Positions 1-8,585 of a DNA stretch of 47,216 nucleotides are shown piece after piece. The notes beneath the pieces were generated by a model. That model was not told where the DNA came from. It worked only from the letters and a program-made list of their open reading frames with translations, and did no database searches. Every line of letters begins with the position of its first letter. The stretch's first letter is position 1. The DNA comes from Burkholderiales bacterium. Its GTDB lineage: Bacteria; Pseudomonadota; Gammaproteobacteria; Burkholderiales; Burkholderiaceae. The DNA lies in the NCBI GenBank assembly GCA_021287185.1, contig JAJTAZ010000006.1, positions 1 through 47,216 on the forward strand, given 5' to 3'. Made by a program: the position numbers and the translations under genes.

Positions 1-588
1 ATTTCCCCCTGATTTTGGCTGTTTCAGGGGTAAATCAAACAACAAACAGCCTTTTTGTTTCGAATTATGAAAAATGAAATTGGGTAATTCGAAATCGTTC
101 TTTGCTCAGCAATTATTTGTGGCGTTGTGCAAAGGTTTCTACTGAGCATTTTGCTCGGATTTTTTCGGGCAGGTTTGTTGAGAAAGCGGGTAGGCATTCG
201 CAAAAGCCCCGAATTTATCCACTGCAAGCGACATCCAAAATTGTCAAGTTCTTTATCGAAAATATTGGTTAATTTTTCAAAAAATATTCGTGCATTTCGC
301 TTGACTTACACACATTTTGTTTGCAATGCATGTGGGGCGTGCCTTTTGCCGATTATGCGGTAAAATTTCGCTGGAAATAACAATAATCCTTTGTTTTTAA
401 AAGATTTTAATAAATGTGTAATAATTAGTCATTTTGTTGTAACGCCTTGTTTTATCGGGCTTGGAAGTGGTTTTACAGGGCTTACCCACATACTTATCCA
501 CAGTTTCTGTGGGCAATAATAAATACTGAATAAAATCAATGATGTGCCTTGTAAACTTAAAAATAACTTGTAAAGGTGTGTCTAAGTC
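1..588. other. AT-rich gene-free region upstream of priA; candidate replication origin
   Basis: I see no convincing gene in these 588 bases. The stretch contains one perfect DnaA box, TTATCCACA, at 494-502. One-mismatch boxes are TTATCCACT at 215-223, TTACACACA at 306-314 and TTACCCACA at 482-490, and a weaker inverted match TGTGGGCAA lies at 508-516. The DNA from about 365 to 440 is very AT-rich, as expected of an unwinding element. There is also a CCCCTGA/TCAGGGG hairpin near 6-30 and a CGAATTA/TAATTCG inverted repeat at 61-91. Clustered DnaA boxes beside an AT-rich tract is the usual bacterial oriC layout, but dnaA itself is not visible here, so the origin call is inference. Confidence 0.4.
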
Positions 589-2790
589 ATGACTTGGGTT
601 TTGCGCATCGCTTGCGATGTCCCTGTGACGGTTGCCTTGGATGGCTTGTTTGATTACGCGCCACGCGAACTGCGTTGTGACGATGGCGCGATATTGGGCT
701 TAACCCAGCCCGAAGCGTGGATTGGGCGCGCGGTGTTGGTTCCGTTTGGACGCGCAGCGAAAAACAAAGAGCCACCATTGGTGGTTGGCTGGGTATTTGA
801 TGTGGCTGAGTGCACAGAGGTTCCCGCCCATAAACTGAAATCGGTGGTTGCTGTTTTGCCCTGCGTGCCTCGTGCCGATGCGCAATGGTTGCAATTGATG
901 CGTTTTATGGCTCGATACTATCAACGCGGTTTGGGTGAGGTTGCTTTGCCTGCGTTACCGAATAAATTGCGAACAGCGCGCAATTTTGTGCCAGCGGCAA
1001 TCGATGGGGTGGCGAATGGAACGGAATCGATATGGCAACTCAAATCGGGTAAACGTGTTTGGCAGGCTTGGCAAAAAATTTGGCAGAACGACGAGCAACG
1101 TCCCGCAGCCCTCCAATTGTGCGACCAGCTGCAATTGAATCATTCTCAGCAAAAGGTTTTAGATGATTTGTTGCGTGTTTCGGGCATATCAAACACAGGC
1201 ACGAGCCCAACCGCTTCGCAACGTCATGTCCCGCAATTGTTGTTTGGGGTCACGGGCAGCGGTAAAACCGAAGTGTATCTGCAATTTTTGACACGGATTT
1301 TATCCGAGGACGACACGGCTCAAGCGCTTATCTTGGTGCCTGAAATTAATTTAACACCGCAGTTTTTACAACGCTTAAATGCGCGCTTTGGTGCGCATTG
1401 CGTGGTGTCGTTGCACAGTGGGCTCAATGATGGTGAGCGTTTGCTTGCGTGGTGGCGAGCCGTGCACGGGCATGCACGCGTGGTACTCGGTACGCGTCTA
1501 TCGGTTTTGACCATGTTGCCACACTTGAAAGCCATTGTGGTTGATGAAGAACATGACACCTCCTATCGCCAGCAGGACGGTGTGCGCTACTCAGCACGCG
1601 ATGTGGCCATCTATCGCGCCAACCAATTGAATATTCCAATTATTTTAGGTTCGGCAACCCCCTCGTTTGAGACTTGGGCCAATGCGCAATCGGGTCGTTA
1701 TGGCCTGCATGTATTGCGTGAGCGTGCCGTTGCTGGTGCCCGTTTGCCCCAAGTGTCTTTGCTCAACACCGCCCAATTACCAACGCAGAATCATTTAAGT
1801 ACGCCTTTAATTACAGCGATAGATGGCGCGTTGTCACGTGGCGAAATGAGTTTGATTTTTCAAAACCGTCGTGGCTACGCGCCTGTGGTGTATTGTACCC
1901 ACTGTGGTTGGATGGCTGATTGCACCGCCTGCTCGGCACACATGGTGTATCACAAAAATACCCGTCGTTTGCATTGTCATCATTGCGGGGTACAACGGGC
2001 CATACCCAAACAATGCCCCAGTTGTGGCAACGGCGACCTTGTTCCGCTTGGTCAAGGGACACAACGCTTGGAGGAGCACTTACAGGCACGCTGGCCACAA
2101 GCGCGGGTATTGCGTTTGGACGCGGATTCAACGCGTGCCAAAGGCGCGCTGGAGGCAAATTTGTCCGCAATCGCGCAAGGCGATGTGGACATTGTGGTGG
2201 GCACACAGATTTTGGCCAAAGGGCATGATTGGGCAAATTTGACGGTGATTGGCGTGTTGGATGTCGATGGTGGTTTGTTTGCGCAGGATTACCGCGCGCC
2301 AGAGCGTTTATTTGCACAATTGCAACAGGTCATCGGGCGGGCGGGGCGTGGGCGACAGTCGGGACAGGTATTGATACAAAGCCGATTCGTGGAACACAGC
2401 ATGTGGGCGCATCTATTGGCGCATGATTTCGAATCATTCGCTGACGAGGAATTGATGGTGCGCGAGCAATTGTGTTTACCACCGTTTGGTGCAAATGCGC
2501 TGTTTCAGGTCGGTGCGGATGTCTATCAAGAGGCGTGGACATTTGCACAGGTCGCGCGTGAATTGGCTTTGGCCATTATCAACGAGCACCCAGAATTTGC
2601 CAATATCACCATCAATGCGGCCGTACCCATGCACATGATGCGCGTCAAACATTCTGAACGTGCACAAGTTCTGGTTGAGTGTGTTTCACGGGCGCGTTTA
2701 CAGGCTTTTTTACCCTTGTGGCAACAAGCCATTGTTGCGCAAAAATCGCGCCTCACGTGGTTGATTGATGTGGATCCAGTAGATATATAA
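589..2790 (+). CDS. priA: Primosomal protein N', replication restart helicase PriA
   Basis: This 733-aa protein is the superfamily 2 DNA helicase that reloads the replisome at stalled forks; the length is normal for PriA. The Walker A motif GVTGSGKT lies near residues 219-226 and the DEEH Walker B box near 318-321. A zinc-binding insertion of paired cysteines (CTHCG, CTAC, CHHCG, CPSCG) spans about residues 435-480 between the helicase lobes. Motifs GTQILAKGHD and QVIGRAGRG belong to the second lobe. The ATG at 589 has an AAGG-type ribosome site at 573-576. The gene stands alone behind the long AT-rich region and is followed by a 190-bp gap. Identification is secure. Confidence 0.97.
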   Translation: MTWVLRIACDVPVTVALDGLFDYAPRELRCDDGAILGLTQPEAWIGRAVLVPFGRAAKNKEPPLVVGWVFDVAECTEVPAHKLKSVVAVLPCVPRADAQWLQLMRFMARYYQRGLGEVALPALPNKLRTARNFVPAAIDGVANGTESIWQLKSGKRVWQAWQKIWQNDEQRPAALQLCDQLQLNHSQQKVLDDLLRVSGISNTGTSPTASQRHVPQLLFGVTGSGKTEVYLQFLTRILSEDDTAQALILVPEINLTPQFLQRLNARFGAHCVVSLHSGLNDGERLLAWWRAVHGHARVVLGTRLSVLTMLPHLKAIVVDEEHDTSYRQQDGVRYSARDVAIYRANQLNIPIILGSATPSFETWANAQSGRYGLHVLRERAVAGARLPQVSLLNTAQLPTQNHLSTPLITAIDGALSRGEMSLIFQNRRGYAPVVYCTHCGWMADCTACSAHMVYHKNTRRLHCHHCGVQRAIPKQCPSCGNGDLVPLGQGTQRLEEHLQARWPQARVLRLDADSTRAKGALEANLSAIAQGDVDIVVGTQILAKGHDWANLTVIGVLDVDGGLFAQDYRAPERLFAQLQQVIGRAGRGRQSGQVLIQSRFVEHSMWAHLLAHDFESFADEELMVREQLCLPPFGANALFQVGADVYQEAWTFAQVARELALAIINEHPEFANITINAAVPMHMMRVKHSERAQVLVECVSRARLQAFLPLWQQAIVAQKSRLTWLIDVDPVDI

Positions 2791-2896
2791 CCGTTTAATT
2801 GATTAGTTAATAAATTATTTGATTGTTTGATTAAATTACTGCTTGCGTTTTTATTCGCAATGGGCGTATTCTTACACCGAGGACTGTGCATTTCGA

Positions 2897-2931
2897 GTTC
2901 TGAATATAAAAAAGACTTGTATCCTCAGAAC
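2897..2931. promoter_or_regulatory. Inverted repeat upstream of sqr, possible operator
   Basis: A perfect 7-bp inverted repeat, GTTCTGA at 2897-2903 and TCAGAAC at 2925-2931, is separated by 21 bp and lies about 50-85 bp before the sqr start. The half-site centres are 28 bp apart, close to a whole number of helical turns, which would suit a dimeric regulator. A sulfide-responsive repressor is one possibility, but no regulator gene is nearby. This is inference from symmetry and position only. Confidence 0.3.
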
Positions 2932-2980
2932 GCGTGTGTGGGTAGAGAGGTATCGAAGTCATTATTTAATGGAGAATAAC

Positions 2981-4258
2981 ATGGCGCATATCGTAATTAT
3001 GGGTTCTGGTTTGGGTGGCATGACGCAAGCGTATGACATGCGTCACTTTGGTCGTAAAGAAGACAAAATCACGGTCGTATCGAACAACCCCACCTTTCAT
3101 TTCACGCCTTCCAATCCGTGGGTTGCCGTCAATTGGCGGCAACGTGAGGACATTGAGTTGGATGCAGCAACGTACCTTAAAAAGAAAAACATTGACTTCA
3201 TTGGTGTCGGGGTCAAGCGCGTGCATCCCGAAAAAAATCAACTTGAGTTGGATGATGGCAGTACGGTCGATTATGACTACCTCATTATTTCCACGGGTCC
3301 GAAATTGGCATTTGATGAAATTGAAGGATTTGGCCCGCACGGCGGTCATACGGAATCGATTTGTCACGTTGACCATGCGGTGCAATCGGCTCAAAGCTGG
3401 GAGTCTTTTGTGCAAAACCCAGGGCCAATTGTGGTGGGTGCGGTGCAAGGTGCATCGTGTTTTGGTCCAGCGTATGAATACTGCATGATTATGGAAACGG
3501 ACTTGCGCCGCCGCAAAATTCGTGATCAAGTGCCCATGACATTCGTTACTTCTGAGCCTTATATCGGACATCTCGGTTTGGGTGGTGTGGGCGATTCCAA
3601 CGGCATGATTGAATCGATTTTCCGCAACCGCAGCATCAAGTGGATTTGCAATGCGAAAGTCACTAAGATTGAAGCGGGCAAAATGTTCGTGACCGAGGTG
3701 AATGAGGATGGCTCGGTTAAAAAAGAACATGAATTACCATTTAACTACTCAATGATGCTGCCTGCCTTTAAAGGCGTGGATGCGGTGTTCGGTATTGAGG
3801 GATTGACCAATCCGCGTGGTTTTGTCCTAATTGATAAAAAACAACGCAACCCGACTTATAAAAACATCTATGCCATCGGGGTGTGTGTGGCGATTCCACC
3901 CGTTGAGGCGACACCTGTACCCGTCGGCACACCGAAAACAGGGTTCATGATTGAGTCCATGGGGCTGACCACAGCGAAAAATATTCGTGCCGAATTGGAT
4001 GGACAAGAACCTGTCGAAGAAGCCACATGGAACGCCTTCTGCTTGGCTGATTTTGGTGATCGTGGGGCTGCTTTTGTCGCCATGCCGCAAATTCCGCCAC
4101 GCAACACCAATTGGTTTGGCGAAGGCAAATGGGTGCACTACGCCAAAGTGGCTTTTGAAAAGTACTTTATGTACAAAATTAAAAAAGGCACTTCTGAGAC
4201 GTTCTATGAAAAAATGGCCTTGGATGCCTTGGGCATTATCAAACTGAAAAACAAATGA
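2981..4258 (+). CDS. sqr: Sulfide:quinone oxidoreductase (FAD-dependent)
   Basis: The 425-aa product is an FAD flavoprotein that oxidises sulfide and passes electrons to the membrane quinone pool. The N-terminal dinucleotide-binding motif GSGLGG is at about residues 9-14. Three cysteines sit where this family keeps its redox cysteines: Cys128 (SICHVDHA), Cys160 (GASCFGP) and Cys302 (GVCVAIPP). The basic, aromatic C-terminal 40 residues resemble the amphipathic membrane anchor. I chose the ATG at 2981 because GGAG lies six bases before it, although the frame is open further upstream. It is monocistronic, with a strong terminator behind it. The role may be respiratory or sulfide detoxification; the sequence cannot decide. 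Confidence 0.88.
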   Translation: MAHIVIMGSGLGGMTQAYDMRHFGRKEDKITVVSNNPTFHFTPSNPWVAVNWRQREDIELDAATYLKKKNIDFIGVGVKRVHPEKNQLELDDGSTVDYDYLIISTGPKLAFDEIEGFGPHGGHTESICHVDHAVQSAQSWESFVQNPGPIVVGAVQGASCFGPAYEYCMIMETDLRRRKIRDQVPMTFVTSEPYIGHLGLGGVGDSNGMIESIFRNRSIKWICNAKVTKIEAGKMFVTEVNEDGSVKKEHELPFNYSMMLPAFKGVDAVFGIEGLTNPRGFVLIDKKQRNPTYKNIYAIGVCVAIPPVEATPVPVGTPKTGFMIESMGLTTAKNIRAELDGQEPVEEATWNAFCLADFGDRGAAFVAMPQIPPRNTNWFGEGKWVHYAKVAFEKYFMYKIKKGTSETFYEKMALDALGIIKLKNK

Positions 4259-4274
4259 TACAGCTAAGGTTTGT

Positions 4275-4337
4275 GTGTACTCAGTCAAAGCCAATAAGCC
4301 CCTCAAATGAGGGGTTTATTGGTTATAGTGAGTACAC
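4275..4337 (+). terminator. Transcription terminator after sqr, nested inverted repeats
   Basis: A near-perfect hairpin at 4291-4322 has arms CCAATAA-CCCCTCA and TGAGGGG-TTATTGG. It is enclosed by a second inverted repeat, GTGTACTCA at 4275-4283 and TGAGTACAC at 4329-4337. There is only a short T run within the descending arm, so it is not a textbook intrinsic terminator. Its strength and position between two genes make termination or transcript-end protection likely. Confidence 0.7.
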
Positions 4338-4378
4338 TCAGTTGTTGCACATCGTGATGTTTGTTTTGAAAGAACCAT

Positions 4379-5095
4379 ATGTTCAAGCACTTTGAAATCA
4401 ATACACAAGGGCGCGATTTTTTTGTCGGCGACCTACATGGTTGCTTTTATTTATTGGATGAAGCGATGCTGCGCGTGGGGTTTGATGCACACGTTGATCG
4501 TTTATTCAGTACAGGTGATTTGATTGATCGCGGCGAGTTTTCGGAGCAAGTGGTTGATTGGCTGGTACGACCTTATTTTCATGCCGTGCGTGGCAATCAT
4601 GAACAAACTCTGCTGGACGCACATGCAAAAAGAGTGGATGAGGAGTTTCATCGGATGCTCGGTGGCGATTGGTGGTATGACTTGGGTTTATCCCAGTCCG
4701 AAAAACAAAATATCATTGATGCGCTGTGCGCGTTGCCGCTGATGATGTCGGTGGAGACAGCCCATGGCACAGTCGGCGTGGTGCATGCTGAAGTTTGGAA
4801 CCATGATTGGGAGCGGGCGTCGCAACTTTTGTGTCAATCAAAAACAGTATTGAATGAGCCGTTGCTCAACAGTGCCTTGTGGCGGCGCAGTAAAATTGTG
4901 CACACCGACCGTACGCCTGTGTCTGGGGTGGATGTGGTGGCAGTGGGACACACGCCTGTAGAACGCATTCAGGCTTTGGGCAATGTGGTGTATTTAGACA
5001 CAGGGGTGGGTTATTCTGAGTTCGAACAAACCGTTCATCTGACGCCCGCACACGCATTGTTTGAGGTGGTCTCTCAGGGGCAAACGCAAAGGTGA
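4379..5095 (+). CDS. PPP-family metallophosphatase (serine/threonine phosphatase-like)
   Basis: The 238-aa cytoplasmic protein carries the three metal-binding signatures of the PPP phosphatase superfamily in order: GDLHG at residues 17-21, GDLIDRG at 46-52 and GNHE at 72-75. The later histidine motifs VVHAE and GHTPV complete the set. Size and motif spacing fit the bacterial PrpA/PrpB or lambda-type protein phosphatases better than ApaH, which is longer. The physiological substrate cannot be read from sequence. The gene lies alone between two hairpins and converges on yhbY. Confidence 0.85.
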   Translation: MFKHFEINTQGRDFFVGDLHGCFYLLDEAMLRVGFDAHVDRLFSTGDLIDRGEFSEQVVDWLVRPYFHAVRGNHEQTLLDAHAKRVDEEFHRMLGGDWWYDLGLSQSEKQNIIDALCALPLMMSVETAHGTVGVVHAEVWNHDWERASQLLCQSKTVLNEPLLNSALWRRSKIVHTDRTPVSGVDVVAVGHTPVERIQALGNVVYLDTGVGYSEFEQTVHLTPAHALFEVVSQGQTQR

Positions 5096-5175
5096 ATCGA
5101 TGTGCACGGTGGTGAGTGCATCCGCTTATCGACAGAAATTAGCCAAACTGCCGTTCTGATGGCAACACATGTGAG

Positions 5176-5200
5176 AAAGCATTACCCCATGCTTTTCTTT
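5176..5200 (+). terminator. Convergent terminator between the phosphatase gene and yhbY
   Basis: A hairpin with arms AAAGCAT (5176-5182) and ATGCTTT (5189-5195) is followed on the plus strand by a T-rich tail (TTTTCTTT). It overlaps the yhbY stop codon, so it may serve both converging transcripts. Confidence 0.5.
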
Positions 5201-5685
5201 GCGCTGACGGTTTTCTTCTTGGCGCGTTTGACATTGCCGCCTTGAGTCACGCGCTCATTGCCTTTGACCAATACACTTTTTGCACGTGGACGCTCATTGG
5301 GTGCGGCCTGTTTGACGATGGTGACGCGGCGCACACCTGCACCTTTGGTTTTCGTGCCCTCAGCGTTACCCATCAGGCTTTGAGCGAACGTTTGTTTTTT
5401 CGGTGCACGACTGCTTGGGCGGTACAGCACCAATAATTTACCAATGTGTTGTACCAAGACCGCCCCCAATCGCGCACAAATGGTTTGGGCGTAGTCGGTA
5501 CGAACTTCTTTTTCGTCTGAGAACACGCGAATTTTAATCAATTGGTGCACATTCAAGGCATTTTCAGTTTCTTTGATAATCGCTTCGGTCAAACCTGCGT
5601 CACCAATCATGACCACGGGTGATAATTCATGCGCTTGTGCGCGCAAAGCCGAACGCTCGGCGGAAGTTAAGGTTAAAATGCTCAT
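5182..5685 (-). CDS. yhbY: Ribosome assembly RNA-binding protein YhbY (CRM domain)
   Basis: The 167-aa protein starts with a CRS1/YhbY (CRM) RNA-binding domain at about residues 1-97. It has the characteristic start LTSAERSALRAQAHEL, a GDAG loop in the place of the GxxG motif, and the downstream RVFSDEKEVR region. YhbY binds the pre-50S ribosomal particle. The remaining 70 residues are a strongly basic tail rich in Lys and Arg that E. coli YhbY (about 97 aa) lacks; longer tails are known in betaproteobacteria. The gene is divergent from rlmE, the same arrangement as in many proteobacteria, which supports the call. Confidence 0.92.
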   Translation of the reverse strand: MSILTLTSAERSALRAQAHELSPVVMIGDAGLTEAIIKETENALNVHQLIKIRVFSDEKEVRTDYAQTICARLGAVLVQHIGKLLVLYRPSSRAPKKQTFAQSLMGNAEGTKTKGAGVRRVTIVKQAAPNERPRAKSVLVKGNERVTQGGNVKRAKKKTVSAKKSMG

Positions 5686-5791
5686 TCGTTTAATGCCCTT
5701 CTATATTTTTTAGCAAGATGTGCGTCATGGTTTTGCGCACACTGTGTTCAGGTGACATTATCCCTTAATCTGTACCGCACTGTGATGGTTT

Positions 5792-6427
5792 ATGAATAGC
5801 AAAAAAAACAAATCCAACCCAGCATGGGTTCACGCCCACATCAATGACCCATACGTGAAAATGGCGCAAAAAGATGGTTATCGTGCGCGCGCTGCGTATA
5901 AACTCAAAGAAATCGATGATGAATACCATTTAATCAAAGCGGGGATGGTGATTGTCGATTTGGGTTCAACCCCTGGTAGTTGGTCACAAATTGCACGCGA
6001 GAAATTGACGAGTAAAGGTCAGATGAATGGTCGCGTGATTGCCTTGGACTTGTTGCCGATGGAACCGATTGCGGACGTGGATTTTATTTTGGGTGATTTC
6101 CGTGAGGATGCGGTGTTGGCGCAACTGCAAAACTTGGTTGGAAACACCCAAGTTGACCTTGTTTTATCGGATATGGCCCCCAATTTATCAGGCATTGCTT
6201 CGGTGGATGCGGCGCGGATTGAGCATATTTCTGAATTGGCATTGGACTTTGCCCAGCACCATTTACACGCCAATGGCGCGTTGTTGATTAAAACGTTTCA
6301 TGGTGCGGCGTATGATGGCATCGTCAAACAGTTTCGCGCCACGTTCAAACAAGTCCACATTCGCAAACCCAAGGCTTCCCGCCCCCAATCGGCTGAAACC
6401 TTCATATTGGGGCGTGGACTTAAATAA
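5792..6427 (+). CDS. rlmE: 23S rRNA 2'-O-methyltransferase RlmE (FtsJ/RrmJ)
   Basis: The 211-aa enzyme methylates the 2'-OH of U2552 in 23S rRNA from S-adenosylmethionine, a late step of 50S maturation. The catalytic tetrad is visible as Lys37, Asp127 (SDMAPN), Lys167 (LIKTF) and Glu202 (AETF). The SAM-binding motif DLGSTPGSW lies at residues 56-64; E. coli has the residues at nearly the same spacing. It sits 80 bp before ftsH, the usual rlmE-ftsH pairing, and is probably cotranscribed with it. Confidence 0.96.
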   Translation: MNSKKNKSNPAWVHAHINDPYVKMAQKDGYRARAAYKLKEIDDEYHLIKAGMVIVDLGSTPGSWSQIAREKLTSKGQMNGRVIALDLLPMEPIADVDFILGDFREDAVLAQLQNLVGNTQVDLVLSDMAPNLSGIASVDAARIEHISELALDFAQHHLHANGALLIKTFHGAAYDGIVKQFRATFKQVHIRKPKASRPQSAETFILGRGLK

Positions 6428-6507
6428 TTCGCAATTTTGCCGTACAATGAGGCATTCATATACGTTTGGGGTTCCCCATCAATCGCACAGCGATTTAGGA
6501 GTTTGAT

Positions 6508-8511
6508 TTGAAAAGCAACACATGGACACGTTGGCTGTTTTGGGCTTTGGGCTTGATGTTGGTATGGTACACCTTCCAACAAGCCGAGCATTTGCAAAAA
6601 AACAAAGCCGCTGAAGTCAGTTACAGTGAATTCATCAGCAAAGTCAAAGCCAACGAAATCAAAGAAGTTGAAATCAAAGGCAATGAGCTTTCGGTGACGC
6701 CCAATACAGGCGTAAAGTTTAACTTGGTTTCGCCGCCTGACAACACCTTGGTCAAAACCTTGTTGGAAAACAACGTGAAGGTCACAGGTCGTCAAGTTGA
6801 AGGCACCAGTTTTTGGCAAAGCCTGCTGTTCTCATTCCTACCGATTCTTGTGATTGGTGCGTTTTTATTCTTTATGATGCGCCAGATGAATGGCGGTAAA
6901 AATGGCGTGATGTCGGTCGGCAAGTCGCGGGCGCGTTTGCAAGACGACAGCGCGAAAAGTGTTAATTTCAGCGACGTAGCGGGATGCGACGAGGCCAAAG
7001 AAGAGGTCAAAGAAATCGTTGATTTTCTTAAAGACCCATCTAAATTTCAAAAACTCGGTGGTAATATTCCGCACGGTGTGTTGCTGGTGGGGCCGCCTGG
7101 TACGGGTAAAACCTTGCTCGCCAAAGCGATTGCTGGCGAAGCGCGCGTGCCTTTTTTTAGCGTTTCGGGTTCTGATTTTGTCGAGATGTTTGTCGGTGTG
7201 GGCGCATCGCGTGTGCGCGATATGTTTGAGGAAGCCAAGAAAAAAGCCCCCTGCATCGTGTTTGTCGATGAGATTGATGCGGTGGGACGTCATCGCGGTT
7301 CGGGCACGGGCGGCGGTAACGATGAGCGTGAACAGACCTTGAATCAAATGCTGGTTGAGATGGATGGTTTTGAGGGCAATTCGGGTGTGATTGTGATTGC
7401 TGCGACCAACCGCGCCGATGTTTTGGACAAAGCATTGTTGCGCCCAGGTCGATTTGATCGTCAAGTGTATGTGGGTCTGCCCGATATTCGCGGGCGCGAA
7501 CAAATTTTACAGGTGCACATGCGCAAAGTTCCTGTGGCCAAAGATGTCAACGCCAGCGTGATTGCACGTGGCACACCAGGGTTCTCGGGCGCGGATTTGG
7601 CCAATTTGGTCAATGAAGCCGCCTTATTTGCCGCACGTCGCAACAAACGGTTGGTTGAAATGCAGGATTTTGAAGATGCCAAAGACAAAATCTTCATGGG
7701 TCCAGAGCGTCGTTCAACCGTCATGCGCGAAGAAGAACGCCGCGCCACGGCGTATCACGAGTCGGGTCATGCGATTGTTGCTGAGTTGTTGCCGAATACA
7801 GATCCTGTGCATAAAGTCACCATCATGCCGCGCGGTTGGGCTTTGGGTGTAACTTGGCAGTTGCCTGAGTTTGACAAATACTCCAAATACGCGAGCAATA
7901 TTTTGGATGAAATCGCCGTGTTGTTTGGTGGTCGTGCTGCGGAGGAAGTATTTTTAAATGCACGCAGCACAGGGGCGTCCAACGACTTTGAACGCGCCAC
8001 TGGATTGGCGCGGGATATGGTCGCAAAATACGGCATGACCGACGCATTGGGGCCGATGGTGTACATTGACAATGACAGTGGCCCCAGCGGCATGAGTTTC
8101 AATCGTGCGGTGTCTGAAGAAACCCAACAACGCGTGGATGCCGAAATTCGTAAAATCTTGGACACGCAATACGCATTGGCGCGTAAATTGTTGGAGGACA
8201 ATCGCGACAAAGTCGAGGCGATGACTGCCGCATTGATGGAGTGGGAAACCATAGACCGTGAACAGGTGCAGGACATCATGGCGGGTTTGCCACCACGCCC
8301 ACCGAAACCACCAACAGTCAACCCCGACGCGGCGAATGATGCGTCTGCTGATGATACAACCCCAGCAGAGACGGAAACCAAACCCGAAACACCCGCGCCC
8401 GTTGTCAGCCCAGCGTTTGTCAGTGTGGCGGATGAGCTCAAGTCGGATGTGGATGCGCCTGCAGTGAAACCACCGCCTACGCAGGCGGATGGCAAGCAGC
8501 CTTTGTTTTAA
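6508..8511 (+). CDS. ftsH: ATP-dependent zinc metalloprotease FtsH
   Basis: The 667-aa membrane-anchored AAA+ protease degrades membrane and regulatory proteins. It has transmembrane helices at about residues 8-26 and 105-127 flanking a periplasmic domain. Walker A GPPGTGKT is near 195-202, Walker B is FVDEID, the second region of homology runs through RPGRFDRQ, and the zinc site is HESGH near 417-421. The start codon is TTG at 6508: AGGAG at 6497-6501 is correctly spaced, and the next in-frame ATG would remove half of the first membrane helix. The last 60 or so residues are a Pro/Ala/Thr-rich acidic tail. A terminator follows directly. Confidence 0.97.
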   Translation: MKSNTWTRWLFWALGLMLVWYTFQQAEHLQKNKAAEVSYSEFISKVKANEIKEVEIKGNELSVTPNTGVKFNLVSPPDNTLVKTLLENNVKVTGRQVEGTSFWQSLLFSFLPILVIGAFLFFMMRQMNGGKNGVMSVGKSRARLQDDSAKSVNFSDVAGCDEAKEEVKEIVDFLKDPSKFQKLGGNIPHGVLLVGPPGTGKTLLAKAIAGEARVPFFSVSGSDFVEMFVGVGASRVRDMFEEAKKKAPCIVFVDEIDAVGRHRGSGTGGGNDEREQTLNQMLVEMDGFEGNSGVIVIAATNRADVLDKALLRPGRFDRQVYVGLPDIRGREQILQVHMRKVPVAKDVNASVIARGTPGFSGADLANLVNEAALFAARRNKRLVEMQDFEDAKDKIFMGPERRSTVMREEERRATAYHESGHAIVAELLPNTDPVHKVTIMPRGWALGVTWQLPEFDKYSKYASNILDEIAVLFGGRAAEEVFLNARSTGASNDFERATGLARDMVAKYGMTDALGPMVYIDNDSGPSGMSFNRAVSEETQQRVDAEIRKILDTQYALARKLLEDNRDKVEAMTAALMEWETIDREQVQDIMAGLPPRPPKPPTVNPDAANDASADDTTPAETETKPETPAPVVSPAFVSVADELKSDVDAPAVKPPPTQADGKQPLF

Positions 8512-8535
8512 TGTAACTAATTTATATAAAATACG

Positions 8536-8566
8536 AAAAAAGCCACTATACTACGGTGGCTTTTTT
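8536..8566 (+). terminator. Intrinsic terminator after ftsH
   Basis: The stem AAAAAAGCCAC (8536-8546) pairs with GTGGCTTTTTT (8556-8566) around a 9-base loop, ending in six T. This is a classic rho-independent terminator for the rlmE-ftsH transcript. It ends only 20 bases before the next start codon. Confidence 0.92.
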
Positions 8567-8585
8567 CATACCATGCGCATCAAAA

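Noticed and set aside
127-363. A 78-codon plus-strand frame ahead of priA
   Set aside because: It has no ribosome site, no recognisable domain and crosses DnaA-box-like sites; the composition looks non-coding.
2966-3730. A 254-codon frame antisense to sqr
   Set aside because: Same reason: a shadow of the sqr reading frame, His/Arg/Phe-rich with no family resemblance.
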